Assembly (NCBI RefSeq): GCF_030700285.1
Contig: NZ_JAUYZJ010000004.1
Coordinates: 124,001-188,000 of the forward strand
DNA length: 64,000 nucleotides
Direction: 5' to 3'
DNA from: Methylobacterium sp. NEAU K
GTDB taxonomy: Bacteria > Pseudomonadota > Alphaproteobacteria > Rhizobiales > Beijerinckiaceae
Positions 1 through 8,314 of the stretch are shown in pieces. The stretch's first letter is position 1, and each line of letters opens with the position of its first letter. Both the position numbers and the translations under genes were made by a program. The notes beneath the pieces were generated by a model, which saw only the letters and a program-made list of their open reading frames with translations, ran no database searches and was not told where the DNA came from.

Positions 1-131
1 GTCACCGCGTCGGCGGCGAGCCGTGCCAGATGCTCCCCGTCCGCGCCGCAGATCCCGACATCGAGGAGGCCGTAGAGCCGCAGGTCGACCGCCCGGGTCC
101 CGGCCGTCGCGGAGTTCGCGCTCGCTGCCAT
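1..131 (-). CDS. thiE: Thiamine-phosphate synthase, N-terminal part only (probable)
   Basis: Reading leftward from an ATG at 131, about 43 residues are visible before the window edge cuts the gene. After a short unstructured leader, the segment LRLYGLLDVGICGADGEHL fits the first beta-strand and following helix of the ThiE TIM barrel, where the family usually has RLYLVTD. ThiE joins the pyrimidine and thiazole halves of thiamine in the cytosol. The catalytic and phosphate-binding residues lie outside the window, so the call rests only on the N-terminal pattern. The gene is divergent from nadQ. Confidence 0.5.
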   Translation of the reverse strand, partial: MAASANSATAGTRAVDLRLYGLLDVGICGADGEHLARLAADAV

Positions 132-443
132 CGTGGTCGCCTGATCCGCCCCGGCCGGCCCCGTGCCGGCCCATCTCGGGCGGCCCTGTTTGGGCAGCCG
201 CGGCTTCGTTGGCAAGCGCGCCGCATTACCGGCCGCCCCCCCGGGCCGCGCCTGTCACGCGGCTGCGGGTCGAAACGCCCGGCCGCCCGTGCTGGGTCGC
301 CGCGCTCCGCTCGAGAAGACGGCGAGCCCCCTCAACCGGAAGCCGGATCACACCGCCGCGTTGACGCGCGGCGATCCTGTGCCCCTATAGGCCGTGATCC
401 GCTTTGGGACCCCGCCCCCGGCGGGAGAGGTTTTCGAGGGACG
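132..443. other. Intergenic region between thiE and nadQ
   Basis: This 312-base divergent gap is GC-rich and holds no convincing gene. It must carry the promoters for thiE and nadQ, but I could not pick out a clear -35/-10 pair, a thiamine (TPP) riboswitch signature or a NadQ operator by eye. Confidence 0.5.
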
Positions 444-1439
444 ATGACGGTCGGCGAGGCGCAGACGGGTGCGCGCGGGGCGCAGGCCCTGCCGGAGCGC
501 TCCTCCGTGGGCCTCGTCGCGGTGATCGTCGCGGCGACCAAGGGAGAGCCGCGCGCCCTGACGATTCGGGTCCCGGACCAGGCGCCGGGCCGCGGCGACG
601 GCCTGCCGGCGGGGCCCCTCGTGCCCGAGCACGCCACCCTGGAGCGCGGCCTGCGCGCCTGGGTTGAGCGGCAGACGCACCAGCGCCTCGGCTACGTCGA
701 GCAGCTCTACACCTTCGGCGACCGCGACCGCTCCGGGAGTTCGGACATGTCGGGCGTGCACTCGCTCTCGGTGGCCTATCTCGCCCTGGTCCGCGAGGAG
801 CGCCCGGCCGGCCTCGCCGAGGCCGCGTGGCAGAACTGGTACCGCTACCTGCCCTACGAGGATTTCCGGCAGGGCCGGCCGCCCCAGCTCGACGCCATCG
901 AGCCGCGGCTCGCGGCCTGGGCGGCCGAGCCCGCGGATTGCGCCACCCGGACCCGCCGCCTCGACCGTCTCGGCCTCACCTTCGGGATGAACGGCGGCAC
1001 CTGGAACGAGGAACGCGTGCTGGAGCGCTACGAATTGCTGTTCGAGGCCGGCCTGATCCCCGAGGCCCGGGGCAATGCCGGTCCGGCGGTGCCGAACGAC
1101 CCGGCCGGCGTGCCCATGGCCTTCGACCACCGCCGGGTGCTGGCGACCGCGATCGGGCGGCTGCGCGGCAAGATCAAGTACCGCCCGGTGGTGTTCGAGC
1201 TGATGCCGCCGGCCTTCACCCTGCTCCAGCTCCAGCGCACCGTCGAGGCGCTGTCGGGCACGCAGCTGCACAAGCAGAATTTTCGACGGCTCGTGGCCCA
1301 GCAGGGGCTGGTGGAGGAGACGGAGGCGATCACCAGCGGCACCGCCGGCCGCCCGGCGCGCTTGGTGCGCTTCCGGCGGGAGGTTTTGCTGGAGCGCCCG
1401 GCGCCGGGGCTGCGGCTGCCGTCGCGGCGGGTGGGGTGA
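444..1439 (+). CDS. nadQ: NadQ-type transcriptional regulator of NAD biosynthesis (degenerate Nudix plus winged helix)
   Basis: The 331-residue protein has the layout of the alphaproteobacterial NAD regulator (COG4111). An N-terminal Nudix-like domain (about residues 20-120) lacks a proper Nudix box, so it probably senses a ligand rather than hydrolysing it. A C-terminal winged-helix part (about 230-320) contains FELMPPAFTLLQLQRTVEAL and the KQNFRR recognition region typical of NrtR/NadQ proteins. Members of this family repress nadABC-type NAD synthesis genes in Rhizobiales. The ATG at 444 was chosen because a GAGG-rich stretch precedes it and the conserved part begins soon after; longer in-frame starts add only low-complexity Arg/Pro sequence. 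No nad gene is adjacent, so the target is presumably elsewhere. nadR or a generic NrtR name is the alternative. Confidence 0.7.
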   Translation: MTVGEAQTGARGAQALPERSSVGLVAVIVAATKGEPRALTIRVPDQAPGRGDGLPAGPLVPEHATLERGLRAWVERQTHQRLGYVEQLYTFGDRDRSGSSDMSGVHSLSVAYLALVREERPAGLAEAAWQNWYRYLPYEDFRQGRPPQLDAIEPRLAAWAAEPADCATRTRRLDRLGLTFGMNGGTWNEERVLERYELLFEAGLIPEARGNAGPAVPNDPAGVPMAFDHRRVLATAIGRLRGKIKYRPVVFELMPPAFTLLQLQRTVEALSGTQLHKQNFRRLVAQQGLVEETEAITSGTAGRPARLVRFRREVLLERPAPGLRLPSRRVG

Positions 1440-1625
1440 TGCGGAGCGGTTGAGGATCGGGAGCGGCTTCTAAAGTGCCGATCGGCAGCTCGACGGTGCC
1501 ACGGCTGCTATGGGCGGGTTTCGGACCGTCTGCCGCAGCCGCTTTGCGACCTGTAGCAGGCCCCGGCTTACGCACCGATCCGCGTCGACGACGGCGGATC
1601 GAATACGAGCGTCGCCCGGCCGCCC

Positions 1626-2444
1626 CTAACCATACGTATGATCCTCAGCAGGGAACCGCCCGGCCCGCACCTCGTCCGCGTAGGCCTTCACGGCCTCCTC
1701 GATATGCGCCCGCAGCGACCCGAACTGCCGGACGAATTTCGGCGTGCGCTCGGAGAGGCCGAGCATGTCCTCCAGCACCAGGATCTGCCCGTCGCACACC
1801 GCCGAGGCGCCGATGCCGATGGTGGCGGCGGTGACCCGCGGCGAGGTCGCGATGGCCCGGGCCACCGGCTCGACGATGCCCTCCAGCACGATCGCGAAGG
1901 CCCCCGCCTCGGAGATCGCGCGGGCATCCTCCAGGAGGCGGCGCTCGTCATCCGGCGCTCGGCCCTGCACCTTGAAGCCGCCCATCGTGTTCACCGCCTG
2001 GGGGGTGAGGCCGATATGGCCCATCACCGGCACGCCGCGCTGGACCAGGAACGCCACCGTCTCGGCGAAGTGGGCACCCCCCTCCATCTTGATCGCGCCG
2101 GCGCCGGTCTCCTTGAGGACCCGGGAGGCGCTGAGAAAGGCCTGCTCCCGGCTTGCCTCGTAGGAGCCGAACGGCATGTCGACCACCACCAGCGCCTTCT
2201 CGGTGCCGCGGATCACCGCCTGGGCCTGCAGGATCATCATCTCCAGGGTCACGGGAATGGTCGATTCCATCCCGTGCATCACCATGCCCAGCGAGTCGCC
2301 CACGAGGATGAAGTCGCAATAGGGATCGACGATGCCGGCGGTGTGGGCATGGTAGGCGGTGAGCGCGATGATCTTGCGCCCCTCGGCCTTGCGCTTGCCG
2401 ATATCCACCGCCCTCAGCCGGCGCGACTGAACGACCTGCGACAT
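1626..2444 (-). CDS. panB: 3-methyl-2-oxobutanoate hydroxymethyltransferase
   Basis: PanB transfers a hydroxymethyl group from 5,10-methylene-tetrahydrofolate to 2-oxoisovalerate, giving ketopantoate, the first committed step of pantothenate and CoA synthesis in the cytosol. The 272-residue length is normal for the family. Visible hallmarks are the metal-binding DSLGMV motif near residue 50, [10 protein letters not shown] with the second metal-binding Asp near residue 89, the substrate Lys in [14 protein letters not shown] and the conserved Glu in VLEGI. It appears to be transcribed alone; panC is not next to it. The ATG at 2444 begins a typical leader and nothing upstream in frame looks conserved. 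Confidence 0.96.
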   Translation of the reverse strand: MSQVVQSRRLRAVDIGKRKAEGRKIIALTAYHAHTAGIVDPYCDFILVGDSLGMVMHGMESTIPVTLEMMILQAQAVIRGTEKALVVVDMPFGSYEASREQAFLSASRVLKETGAGAIKMEGGAHFAETVAFLVQRGVPVMGHIGLTPQAVNTMGGFKVQGRAPDDERRLLEDARAISEAGAFAIVLEGIVEPVARAIATSPRVTAATIGIGASAVCDGQILVLEDMLGLSERTPKFVRQFGSLRAHIEEAVKAYADEVRAGRFPAEDHTYG

Positions 2445-2700
2445 GCTTCAGTCCTCTTTCGGCTCATCGGGGTCGGGCGCGGGGTCACTCTCCCGTTCGA
2501 GCCACCGGATTCACACACCGGGTTCGGCAGCGAGCGTCTGAAGCCACCACGCCGTTTCCTCCCCCGAGAGGCCGGACGGAGACGCGCGTGTTCGGCCGCT
2601 GTGCCTATCCGTCGACGGCGTGAGACTCCGCTGTCCCGCACAGGAGAAGGCGGCACGTCCCGCCTCTTGAGCCCTCTCTTACAACGCCCAGACCCGCGGG

Positions 2701-3297
2701 TCAGCGCCCCGTCTGCGGATCGGCTCCCACCTTCCAGGCTGGATCCTCGCGCAGGTTCGCAGTCTCGCGCTTGTCCTGCCAGCCCTCGACGCCCTCGGGG
2801 AACCAGCGCACGCCGGTATACCCCTTCCGCACGAGCCGCTTGCCGGCGTTCCAGCTGCCCCAGCACTCCACATGGCAGAACACGACGACCGGCCTGCCCG
2901 TGTCGCCGCCGGTCAGCTGGGCCACACGGGCGTAGAACAGGGCCTCGCGCTCCGGGGCCAGCGGCTCGGCCCCGGCCTCCGGCATCCAGACCGCCCCGGG
3001 GATCGAGGGATGCACCGGCAGCCAGAGGCGGCCGGCGGGGAAGTTCGACGGCTTGCGGTCGGGTGCGGCCACGTCGATCAGCACCGGCTTGTCCGGCCCC
3101 GCGACCAGGGCGGCCAGCGCCTCGGCATCGATCACCGCGGCACCCTTCAGGGTCGCCGGCGTGTAGCCCTTCGGCGGCCCGGCATAGAGCCCCTCGGGCT
3201 CCGGCACGTTCACGGGGGAATCGGCCGGCGCGGCGGCGAGGCAAGTGGCGGCGGCCAGCGCCGCCGCGAGCCGGCCGATCAGGGACGCGCGTCGCAT
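2701..3297 (-). CDS. PQQ-dependent catabolism-associated CXXCW motif protein, periplasmic, rhodanese-like
   Basis: The 198-residue protein starts with a signal peptide (MRRASLIGRLAAALAAATCLAAA) and carries a rhodanese-like fold whose active loop reads CHVECWGSWNAGKR. This is the CXXCW signature that defines a family found beside PQQ-dependent alcohol dehydrogenases. It is the last gene of a three-gene leftward module with a SoxYZ-like carrier (3 bases away) and a metallo-hydrolase. By analogy with thiosulfate-oxidising Sox proteins, these are thought to form a periplasmic relay supporting quinoprotein oxidation of alcohols; the exact chemistry is not established. No PQQ dehydrogenase or cytochrome c gene lies in the window. 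Confidence 0.85.
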   Translation of the reverse strand: MRRASLIGRLAAALAAATCLAAAPADSPVNVPEPEGLYAGPPKGYTPATLKGAAVIDAEALAALVAGPDKPVLIDVAAPDRKPSNFPAGRLWLPVHPSIPGAVWMPEAGAEPLAPEREALFYARVAQLTGGDTGRPVVVFCHVECWGSWNAGKRLVRKGYTGVRWFPEGVEGWQDKRETANLREDPAWKVGADPQTGR

Positions 3298-3299
3298 GC

Positions 3300-4142
3300 T
3301 CAGTTCGTCGGGCTCGGCGGGTTGAAGCTGTGCTGCCAGCTCCCCCCGGCATTGTCGCTCGCCGAAACCCGGATCGGCTTGCCGTCGGGCTTGAACGCGA
3401 AGTTGATCACCGGGTTCGAGGCGATCGAGATGTCGCCCGTCATGGTGAACACGGTCCGGTCGCCCGCCGACACGGTCAGCTTGTCGATGTAGCGGGCCGG
3501 CGTGTAGTCGCGGGTGACCTGGTTCATCTGCATGCCCGAGAAGTTCGGGTGGCGGATCATCAGCGTCGCCTCGACGGGCTTGCCGGGCTGGGAGTCGGCG
3601 AACTTCATGCGCATGTCGCCCATGCCCTTCATGGCCTCCTCGTCGCTCATGCCCATCGGGGCGGAGCAGCCGCCCGACGCCTTCACGAACTGCTTGGCCT
3701 CGTAGAGCTTGCCGTCCTGGGTCTCCACCACGGCGTGCATGTCGGTGTAGTTGTTGACCCGCACGCGCAGCTTCAGCTCCGCCGGGTCGGCGGCCGGGCC
3801 GAACTCGAACTTCGCCGCATAGGGGGCCGGGTTGTCGTCGATGATCAGCGACACCGCCTTGATCCGCCCGTCATCCGGCATGGTCAGGGTGATCGGCACC
3901 AGGGCGGCGTCCAGTGCGCGGCCCGGCGCGTCGATCTTCACCAGGCTGTCGGTGGTCTCGATGCGGCGGTCGCCGAAGATCGACTTGGCGATCTCCTGCC
4001 AGCGGGCAGCCCGCTCCTGGTCGGAGTCGGAGGCGCCGGCGGCCCGCGCGGCTCCGGCGACGGACCCGGACAGGGCGGCCGTCGCGAGGGCGAGGGCGAG
4101 GGCGAACGTGGGGGCTGCCTTGCGGTCTGTCCTGGTCATCAT
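3300..4142 (-). CDS. Quinoprotein dehydrogenase-associated SoxYZ-like carrier protein, periplasmic
   Basis: The 280-residue protein begins with a signal peptide (hydrophobic LALALATAALSG after Arg/Lys) and fuses a SoxY-like domain (about residues 45-170) to a SoxZ-like domain (about 185-280). The SoxY carrier cysteine appears in the GGCSAP motif near residue 160; in true SoxY the cysteine sits in a C-terminal GGCG arm, so here it is internal because of the fusion. The family is known from clusters for PQQ-dependent alcohol oxidation, where it probably carries an intermediate between partner enzymes. I placed the start at the first of two consecutive ATGs (4142); a longer form from 4193 would add a non-secretory leader. 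It ends 3 bases before the CXXCW gene and follows the metallo-hydrolase gene. Confidence 0.85.
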   Translation of the reverse strand: MMTRTDRKAAPTFALALALATAALSGSVAGAARAAGASDSDQERAARWQEIAKSIFGDRRIETTDSLVKIDAPGRALDAALVPITLTMPDDGRIKAVSLIIDDNPAPYAAKFEFGPAADPAELKLRVRVNNYTDMHAVVETQDGKLYEAKQFVKASGGCSAPMGMSDEEAMKGMGDMRMKFADSQPGKPVEATLMIRHPNFSGMQMNQVTRDYTPARYIDKLTVSAGDRTVFTMTGDISIASNPVINFAFKPDGKPIRVSASDNAGGSWQHSFNPPSPTN

Positions 4143-4183
4143 GGCGTTTCTCCCGGTTCGATCTGATATGGAGTTTCGAAAAC

Positions 4184-5155
4184 CTATTCCCACTCGAGTT
4201 CCTGGTAGGCCACGGTGACGTTGCGGCCGTTATAGGTGTCGAACAGCGCCCACTTGTCCCGCTGGTCCTGGGCGACGCTGGCCACCGCCTTCTCGATCGG
4301 GACATCCTTGGCGATCGCCGCCCGGGTGCCATCGCGCAGGGCGATCAGGTAGCCCGTGAGGTCGGCGAGCGCCGGGGCGAGATCGACCGCGACCGGCCCG
4401 TGGCCCGGCACCGCGCGGGTCGCCCCCATGGCCTTCAGCCGCTCGGCCTCCTTGAGCCAGCCCCTCAGGCTGCCGTCCAGCGACGGGATGCGGTTCACGA
4501 ACAGCAGGTCGGCGGGAAACAGTAATCCGCTGCCGGATTCGATCATCGACAGGTCGCAGGTGGTGTGGGCCGGCCCGTGTGCCGTGACGGTCAGGCGGCG
4601 GTCGCCGAGGTCGATCTCGGCGGTGTCGGCCACGCTGAGCGTCGGATAGACCACCGGCCCGGTGCGATCCTCGCCGAGCAGGTCGACCAGGCGCTTGCGG
4701 TAGAACTCGCCCCGAGCCCCCAGGGCCTCGGCGAGCTTGGCGTGGCCGATGAAGACCGGCTTGTCCTGCACGAACGCCCCGGCCCCGAAGACGTGGTCCG
4801 GATGAACGTGGCTCAGGACCACGTGGGTGATCGGCTTGGTCGTGCGCTTGGCGATCTCTGCGCGCAGCCATTGCCCGTCGGCCAGGCTGCCGCCGGACTC
4901 GGTGACGAGCACGCCGGTGCGGCCGATCAGGAAGCCGATATTGGCGATGGCGTCGGCGTTGTCGGGCGTGGCGTCGGCGATCAGGCCCTTGCGCACGAAG
5001 ATGCCGGGCCCGACCTCATCCATCGTGAAGGCGTCGGCGGCGCGGCCCAGCGTGGGCAGGCAGCAGAGACAGAGGCCGGCGAACAAGGCGTGACGCCGCG
5101 ACAGGGGCCGGCCCGGGGCGACATATTCCCCTGGACGGACGGCGGATGCCGTCAT
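4184..5155 (-). CDS. Quinoprotein relay system zinc metallo-hydrolase (SoxH-like, metallo-beta-lactamase fold)
   Basis: The 323-residue protein carries an Arg-rich leader followed by a hydrophobic stretch (LSRRHALFAGLCLCCLPTL), consistent with export. The mature part is a metallo-beta-lactamase fold with HVHPDH (the HxHxDH zinc motif) near residue 120, a later GPAHTTCD and the GHGP motif, all expected zinc or active-site positions. It belongs to the SoxH-related hydrolases accompanying PQQ-dependent dehydrogenases. The start at 5155 has a strong GGAGG ribosome-binding site 6-7 bases upstream. It is the first gene of the leftward trio and divergent from a TetR regulator, which probably controls it. 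Confidence 0.85.
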   Translation of the reverse strand: MTASAVRPGEYVAPGRPLSRRHALFAGLCLCCLPTLGRAADAFTMDEVGPGIFVRKGLIADATPDNADAIANIGFLIGRTGVLVTESGGSLADGQWLRAEIAKRTTKPITHVVLSHVHPDHVFGAGAFVQDKPVFIGHAKLAEALGARGEFYRKRLVDLLGEDRTGPVVYPTLSVADTAEIDLGDRRLTVTAHGPAHTTCDLSMIESGSGLLFPADLLFVNRIPSLDGSLRGWLKEAERLKAMGATRAVPGHGPVAVDLAPALADLTGYLIALRDGTRAAIAKDVPIEKAVASVAQDQRDKWALFDTYNGRNVTVAYQELEWE

Positions 5156-5180
5156 ACCGGAACCTCCCTGTTTTCGTTGC

Positions 5181-5198
5181 CTACCATTAAGTAGGTAG
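5181..5198. promoter_or_regulatory. Possible TetR operator between the quinoprotein module and its divergent regulator
   Basis: In the 129-base divergent gap an AT-richer stretch carries inverted arms CTACC (5181-5185) and GGTAG (5194-5198), separated by 8 bases, only 25 bases from the metallo-hydrolase start. The position and dyad are what a TetR-family operator would show, but the arms are short and unproven. Confidence 0.35.
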
Positions 5199-5284
5199 AT
5201 CTTTGGTCCGTCAAGTGGCAGACAGACGAACGGGCGCCGGCCGGTCACACGTTCGCGCGAGCCCGAAGAGACGATTTTCGTGCG

Positions 5285-5851
5285 ATGCGAGACACCCGCG
5301 CCGAGCTGCTGAGTCAGGCCGAGACCCTGGTCCGGGGCCGCGGCTATGCCGGGTTCAGCTACGCCGATCTCGCCGAGGCGGTGGGCATCCGCAAGGCGAG
5401 CATCCACCACCATTTCCCCACCAAGGTCGATCTCGGCGCCGCCTTGGTGGCGGCCTACGCGGCCCGCTACGCCGCCGCCCTCGCGGCGATCCGCGCGGAG
5501 GTGCCGGACGGGCCGGGCCGGGTAGCGGCCTATGGCCGGCTCTATCTCGGCGGGGTCGAGCAGGGACTCGGCTGCCTCTGCGCCGCATTGGCCATCGAGG
5601 GCGCGGCGCTTCCCGAACGCCTGCGCGGGGATATCGCGGCGTTCTTCGAGGGGCACCTGGCCTGGCTGGAATCGGTCCTGCGCGCGGGGCAGGCCGACGG
5701 CAACGTGCGCGCGGGCCCGGATCCGGCGGCGCTCGCCCGTTACGTCATCGCCACCCTGGAGGGGGCGCTCCTGATGGAGCGCCTGTTCGCGAGCCCCACG
5801 GCGTTCGAGGGAACGCTGGCGGTGCTGGTCGACGGACTCAGGCCGCGGTGA
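5285..5851 (+). CDS. TetR/AcrR family transcriptional regulator
   Basis: This 188-residue protein has a TetR helix-turn-helix at the N-terminus (residues about 5-55): [21 protein letters not shown] is the typical recognition helix sequence. The C-terminal ligand-binding region is all-helical and resembles the AcuR/YxaF type, with a [11 protein letters not shown] segment. It is transcribed away from the three-gene quinoprotein accessory module, so the simplest reading is a local repressor of that module that releases DNA on binding an alcohol- or aldehyde-derived ligand; this is inference. Its last 14 bases overlap the convergent end of queC. Confidence 0.85.
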   Translation: MRDTRAELLSQAETLVRGRGYAGFSYADLAEAVGIRKASIHHHFPTKVDLGAALVAAYAARYAAALAAIRAEVPDGPGRVAAYGRLYLGGVEQGLGCLCAALAIEGAALPERLRGDIAAFFEGHLAWLESVLRAGQADGNVRAGPDPAALARYVIATLEGALLMERLFASPTAFEGTLAVLVDGLRPR

Positions 5852-6557
5852 AGCGTGCGAAGCCCTCCGCGCGCAATTTGCAGGCCGGACAGGTGCCGCA
5901 ACCGTAGCCCCAGGAGTGGCGCTCCCCGCGTTCCCCGAGATAGCAGGTGTGGCTGTCCTCGACGATCAGGTCGACCAAGTCCCGCCCGCCCAGCGCCTCT
6001 GCGAGGCTCCAGGTCTGCGCCTTGTCGAGCCACATCAGCGGGGTGTGCAGCACGAACCGGCGCTCCATGCCGAGGTTGAGCGCGACCTGCAAAGCCTTGA
6101 TCGTGTCGTCCCGGCAATCGGGATAGCCGGAATAATCGGTCTCGCACATGCCGCCGACCACGTGCCGGATGCCGCGGCGATAGGCGAGCGCCGCCGCGAA
6201 GGTCAGGAACACGATGTTGCGGCCGGGCACGAAGGTGTTGGGCAGGCCCGAGGCCTCGAAGCCGATCGCGGACTCCCGGGTCAGCGCCGTCTCGGAGATT
6301 TTTCCCAGGGCGTCGAGCGCGACCGTATGGTCCTCGCCGAGGCGCCCGACCCAGGCGGGATCGATGCGGCCCATGCCGTCCCGGAGGACGGCCCGGCGGT
6401 CGAGCTCGACCCGGTGGCGCTGGCCGTAATCGAAGCCCAGGGTCTCGACATGGTCGAACCGGTCCAGCGCCCAGGCGAGGCAGGTGGCCGAATCCTGGCC
6501 GCCGGAGAACAGCACCAGCGCCGCGCCGTCGCCCAGGATCGCGGCCTCAGTCGCCAT
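5838..6557 (-). CDS. queC: 7-cyano-7-deazaguanine synthase QueC
   Basis: QueC converts 7-carboxy-7-deazaguanine, ammonia and ATP to preQ0 on the pathway to queuosine in tRNA. The 239-residue protein has the ATP-pyrophosphatase P-loop [10 protein letters not shown] at residues 16-25, PGRN(I)VFLTFAAA in the middle, and the zinc-binding C-terminus with a Cys in the HTCYLG segment followed by [10 protein letters not shown]. It overlaps queD by 11 bases, so the two are translated from one message. queE is not in the window. Its 3' end overlaps the convergent TetR gene by 14 bases. Confidence 0.96.
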   Translation of the reverse strand: MATEAAILGDGAALVLFSGGQDSATCLAWALDRFDHVETLGFDYGQRHRVELDRRAVLRDGMGRIDPAWVGRLGEDHTVALDALGKISETALTRESAIGFEASGLPNTFVPGRNIVFLTFAAALAYRRGIRHVVGGMCETDYSGYPDCRDDTIKALQVALNLGMERRFVLHTPLMWLDKAQTWSLAEALGGRDLVDLIVEDSHTCYLGERGERHSWGYGCGTCPACKLRAEGFARFTAA

Positions 6558-6903
6558 CGTATTCGGCCCAGGACATCGGCGTCTCCGCCACCCGCACGCG
6601 AGCGAGCCCCGGCAGGTCCGGCTGCAGGCGATGCCAGATCCAGGCCGCGATGTTCTCGGCAGTCGGGTTCTCCAGGCCCTCGATCTCGTTGAGGCAATGG
6701 TGGTCGAGCCGCGCCAGCAGCGGGCCGAAGATGTTTTCGATGTCGTAGAAGTCGATCACCCAGCCCGTGTGGGGATCCACCGGCCCGGCGACCGTCAGCT
6801 CGACCCGGTAGGAATGGCCATGCATCCGGTGGCAGCGATGCGTCGCGGGCACGTTCGGCAGCCGGTGCGCCGCCTCGAAGGTGAAGGCTTGGGTGATGTT
6901 CAT
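6547..6903 (-). CDS. queD: 6-carboxy-5,6,7,8-tetrahydropterin synthase QueD
   Basis: QueD turns 7,8-dihydroneopterin triphosphate into 6-carboxytetrahydropterin, the second step of the queuosine precursor pathway. The 118-residue protein shows the family features: FEAAHRLP with the first zinc His, CHRMHGHSY with the Cys nucleophile and two further zinc His residues, LDHHCLNE with the catalytic Asp-His pair, and [11 protein letters not shown]. It is upstream of and overlaps queC. A palindromic repeat begins 30 bases upstream of its start. Confidence 0.95.
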   Translation of the reverse strand: MNITQAFTFEAAHRLPNVPATHRCHRMHGHSYRVELTVAGPVDPHTGWVIDFYDIENIFGPLLARLDHHCLNEIEGLENPTAENIAAWIWHRLQPDLPGLARVRVAETPMSWAEYDGD

Positions 6904-6932
6904 CGGTTTCGTCGCAGCGATCCCACCCGCAC

Positions 6933-7055
6933 CCTCATCCTGAGGTGCCCGCCGATCGGAGATCGCCGGGCCTCGAAGGAGCCTTCCAGCGCCCGCCGCG
7001 AGTTCTGGAGCCCTCCTTCGAGGGCTCCGCTTCGCTGCGCCACCTCAGGATGAGG
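6933..7055. repeat. Intergenic palindromic repeat, copy 1 (REP-like)
   Basis: Two 15-base arms, 6933-6947 (CCTCATCCTGAGGTG) and 7041-7055, are exact reverse complements. Inside them a second exact pair, CCTCGAAGGA (6971-6980) and TCCTTCGAGG (7014-7023), nests. The element occupies the gap between queD and the end of cobT. A related element lies at 57953-58031. Elements starting CCTCATCCTGAGG are a common repeat type in Rhizobiales genomes. Confidence 0.75.
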
Positions 7056-7135
7056 TGATCTGGAGGGCGGATGCGGGATCGACGGATCCGTTATCGGTTC
7101 GCACGGATCATAGCATCGAATCGCGCCCCGCGCGC

Positions 7136-8173
7136 CTACCCGACGCTCTTCTCGGAGACACCCGCCTGCGCGAAGGTCGCCATGCCGGTGTGGCAGGCGA
7201 GCGCACCCTTGAGCAGGCCGATCGCCATGGCGGCGCCCGATGCCTCGCCAAGCCGCATGCCGAGCGCCAGCAGGGGCACGAGGCCGAGCCGCTCCAGCAC
7301 CTCCGCGTGGACGCCCTCCGCAGAGACGTGGCCGGCCAGGCAATGGTCCAGGGCGGTCGGGTCGACGGCGTGGAGCACGGCCGCCGCTGCGGTCGCCACG
7401 TAGCCGTCGAGCACCACCGGGATGCGCTGCAGCCGCGCCGCCAGGATCGCCCCGGCCATCGCGGCGATCTCCCGGCCGCCGAGCCGGGCGAGCACCTGGA
7501 GCGGGTCGCCGAGCTGTCCGGCATGGTGGGCAAGCGCCGCCTCCACGGCCGAGACCTTCCGGGCCAGCCCGTCCCGGTCCACGCCGGTGCCGCGTCCGAC
7601 CCAATGGGCGGGGTCGCCGCCGAACAGGGCGGCGTAGAGGGCGGCCGCCACCGTGGTGTTGCCGATGCCCATCTCGCCGATGCCGAGACAGTCGGTGCCG
7701 GCGGCCACAGCCTCCATGCCGAAGGCCATGGTCGCCACAGTGGCACGCTCGTCGAGCGCCGGGCCCTCGGTGATGTCGCCGGTCGGCATGTCGAGGGCGA
7801 GGTCGAAGACCTTGAAGCCGAGTCCGTAGGCCGCGCAGATCTGGTTGATCGCCGCCCCGCCGGCCGCGAAGTTGTCGAGCATCTGCCGGTTGACCGCATC
7901 CGGGAAGGCCGAGACGCCCTTGCGCGTGATCCCGTGGCTGCCGGCGAAGACGCAGACCAGCGGCCGATCGAGGCTCGGCGGGGCCTTGCCCTGCCAGGCC
8001 GCCAGCCACGATACGAGGCTCTCCAGCCGTCCGAGGGAGCCCGCGGGCTTGGTCAGGGTCGCGTCCCGGGCGGCCACGGCGGCCTGCGTGTCCCGGTCGG
8101 GACCCGGCATCGCCTTAAGCAGGTTGCGGATGTCGTCGAACGGGCCCGGGTTGGCCGGGGCGGAGTCGGTCAT
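7136..8173 (-). CDS. cobT: Nicotinate-nucleotide-dimethylbenzimidazole phosphoribosyltransferase
   Basis: CobT activates the lower ligand dimethylbenzimidazole as alpha-ribazole phosphate for cobalamin assembly. The 345-residue length is typical. Motifs seen are TKPAGSLGRLE near the N-terminus, VFAGSHGI, MLDNFAAGGAAINQ, GEMGIGNTT, and the C-terminal GMRLGEASGAAMA segment with the conserved catalytic Glu. I placed the start at the ATG at 8173; another in-frame ATG at 8185 would add four residues, and neither has an ideally spaced ribosome-binding site. It is divergent from cobS, the enzyme that uses its product. Confidence 0.95.
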   Translation of the reverse strand: MTDSAPANPGPFDDIRNLLKAMPGPDRDTQAAVAARDATLTKPAGSLGRLESLVSWLAAWQGKAPPSLDRPLVCVFAGSHGITRKGVSAFPDAVNRQMLDNFAAGGAAINQICAAYGLGFKVFDLALDMPTGDITEGPALDERATVATMAFGMEAVAAGTDCLGIGEMGIGNTTVAAALYAALFGGDPAHWVGRGTGVDRDGLARKVSAVEAALAHHAGQLGDPLQVLARLGGREIAAMAGAILAARLQRIPVVLDGYVATAAAAVLHAVDPTALDHCLAGHVSAEGVHAEVLERLGLVPLLALGMRLGEASGAAMAIGLLKGALACHTGMATFAQAGVSEKSVG

Positions 8174-8314
8174 GGCGACGATCATTTCCTGTGGGCACCC
8201 CGAGACCGGGAGACGGAGTCGTATCGGGGCGACTATAGTGGATGCCCGCCGTCTTACCGTTCGAGATCGGCTCGCTCCACCGGAGCGCGGTGGCGGGGGC
8301 TGCGAGAGACCGCG

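Noticed and set aside
1638..4166. Very long open frame on the strand opposite panB and the quinoprotein genes
   Set aside because: High GC leaves long antisense frames open; the translation is Arg/His/Gly-rich low complexity, while the opposite strand encodes clear conserved proteins.
5838..5851. Possible frameshift or misassembly where TetR and queC ends overlap
   Set aside because: Both C-termini look complete and a 14-base convergent overlap is normal in compact genomes.
8174..8314. Cobalamin riboswitch between divergent cobT and cobS
   Set aside because: The 141-base gap is too short for one and lacks the B12 box (GCCACTG-like) sequence.
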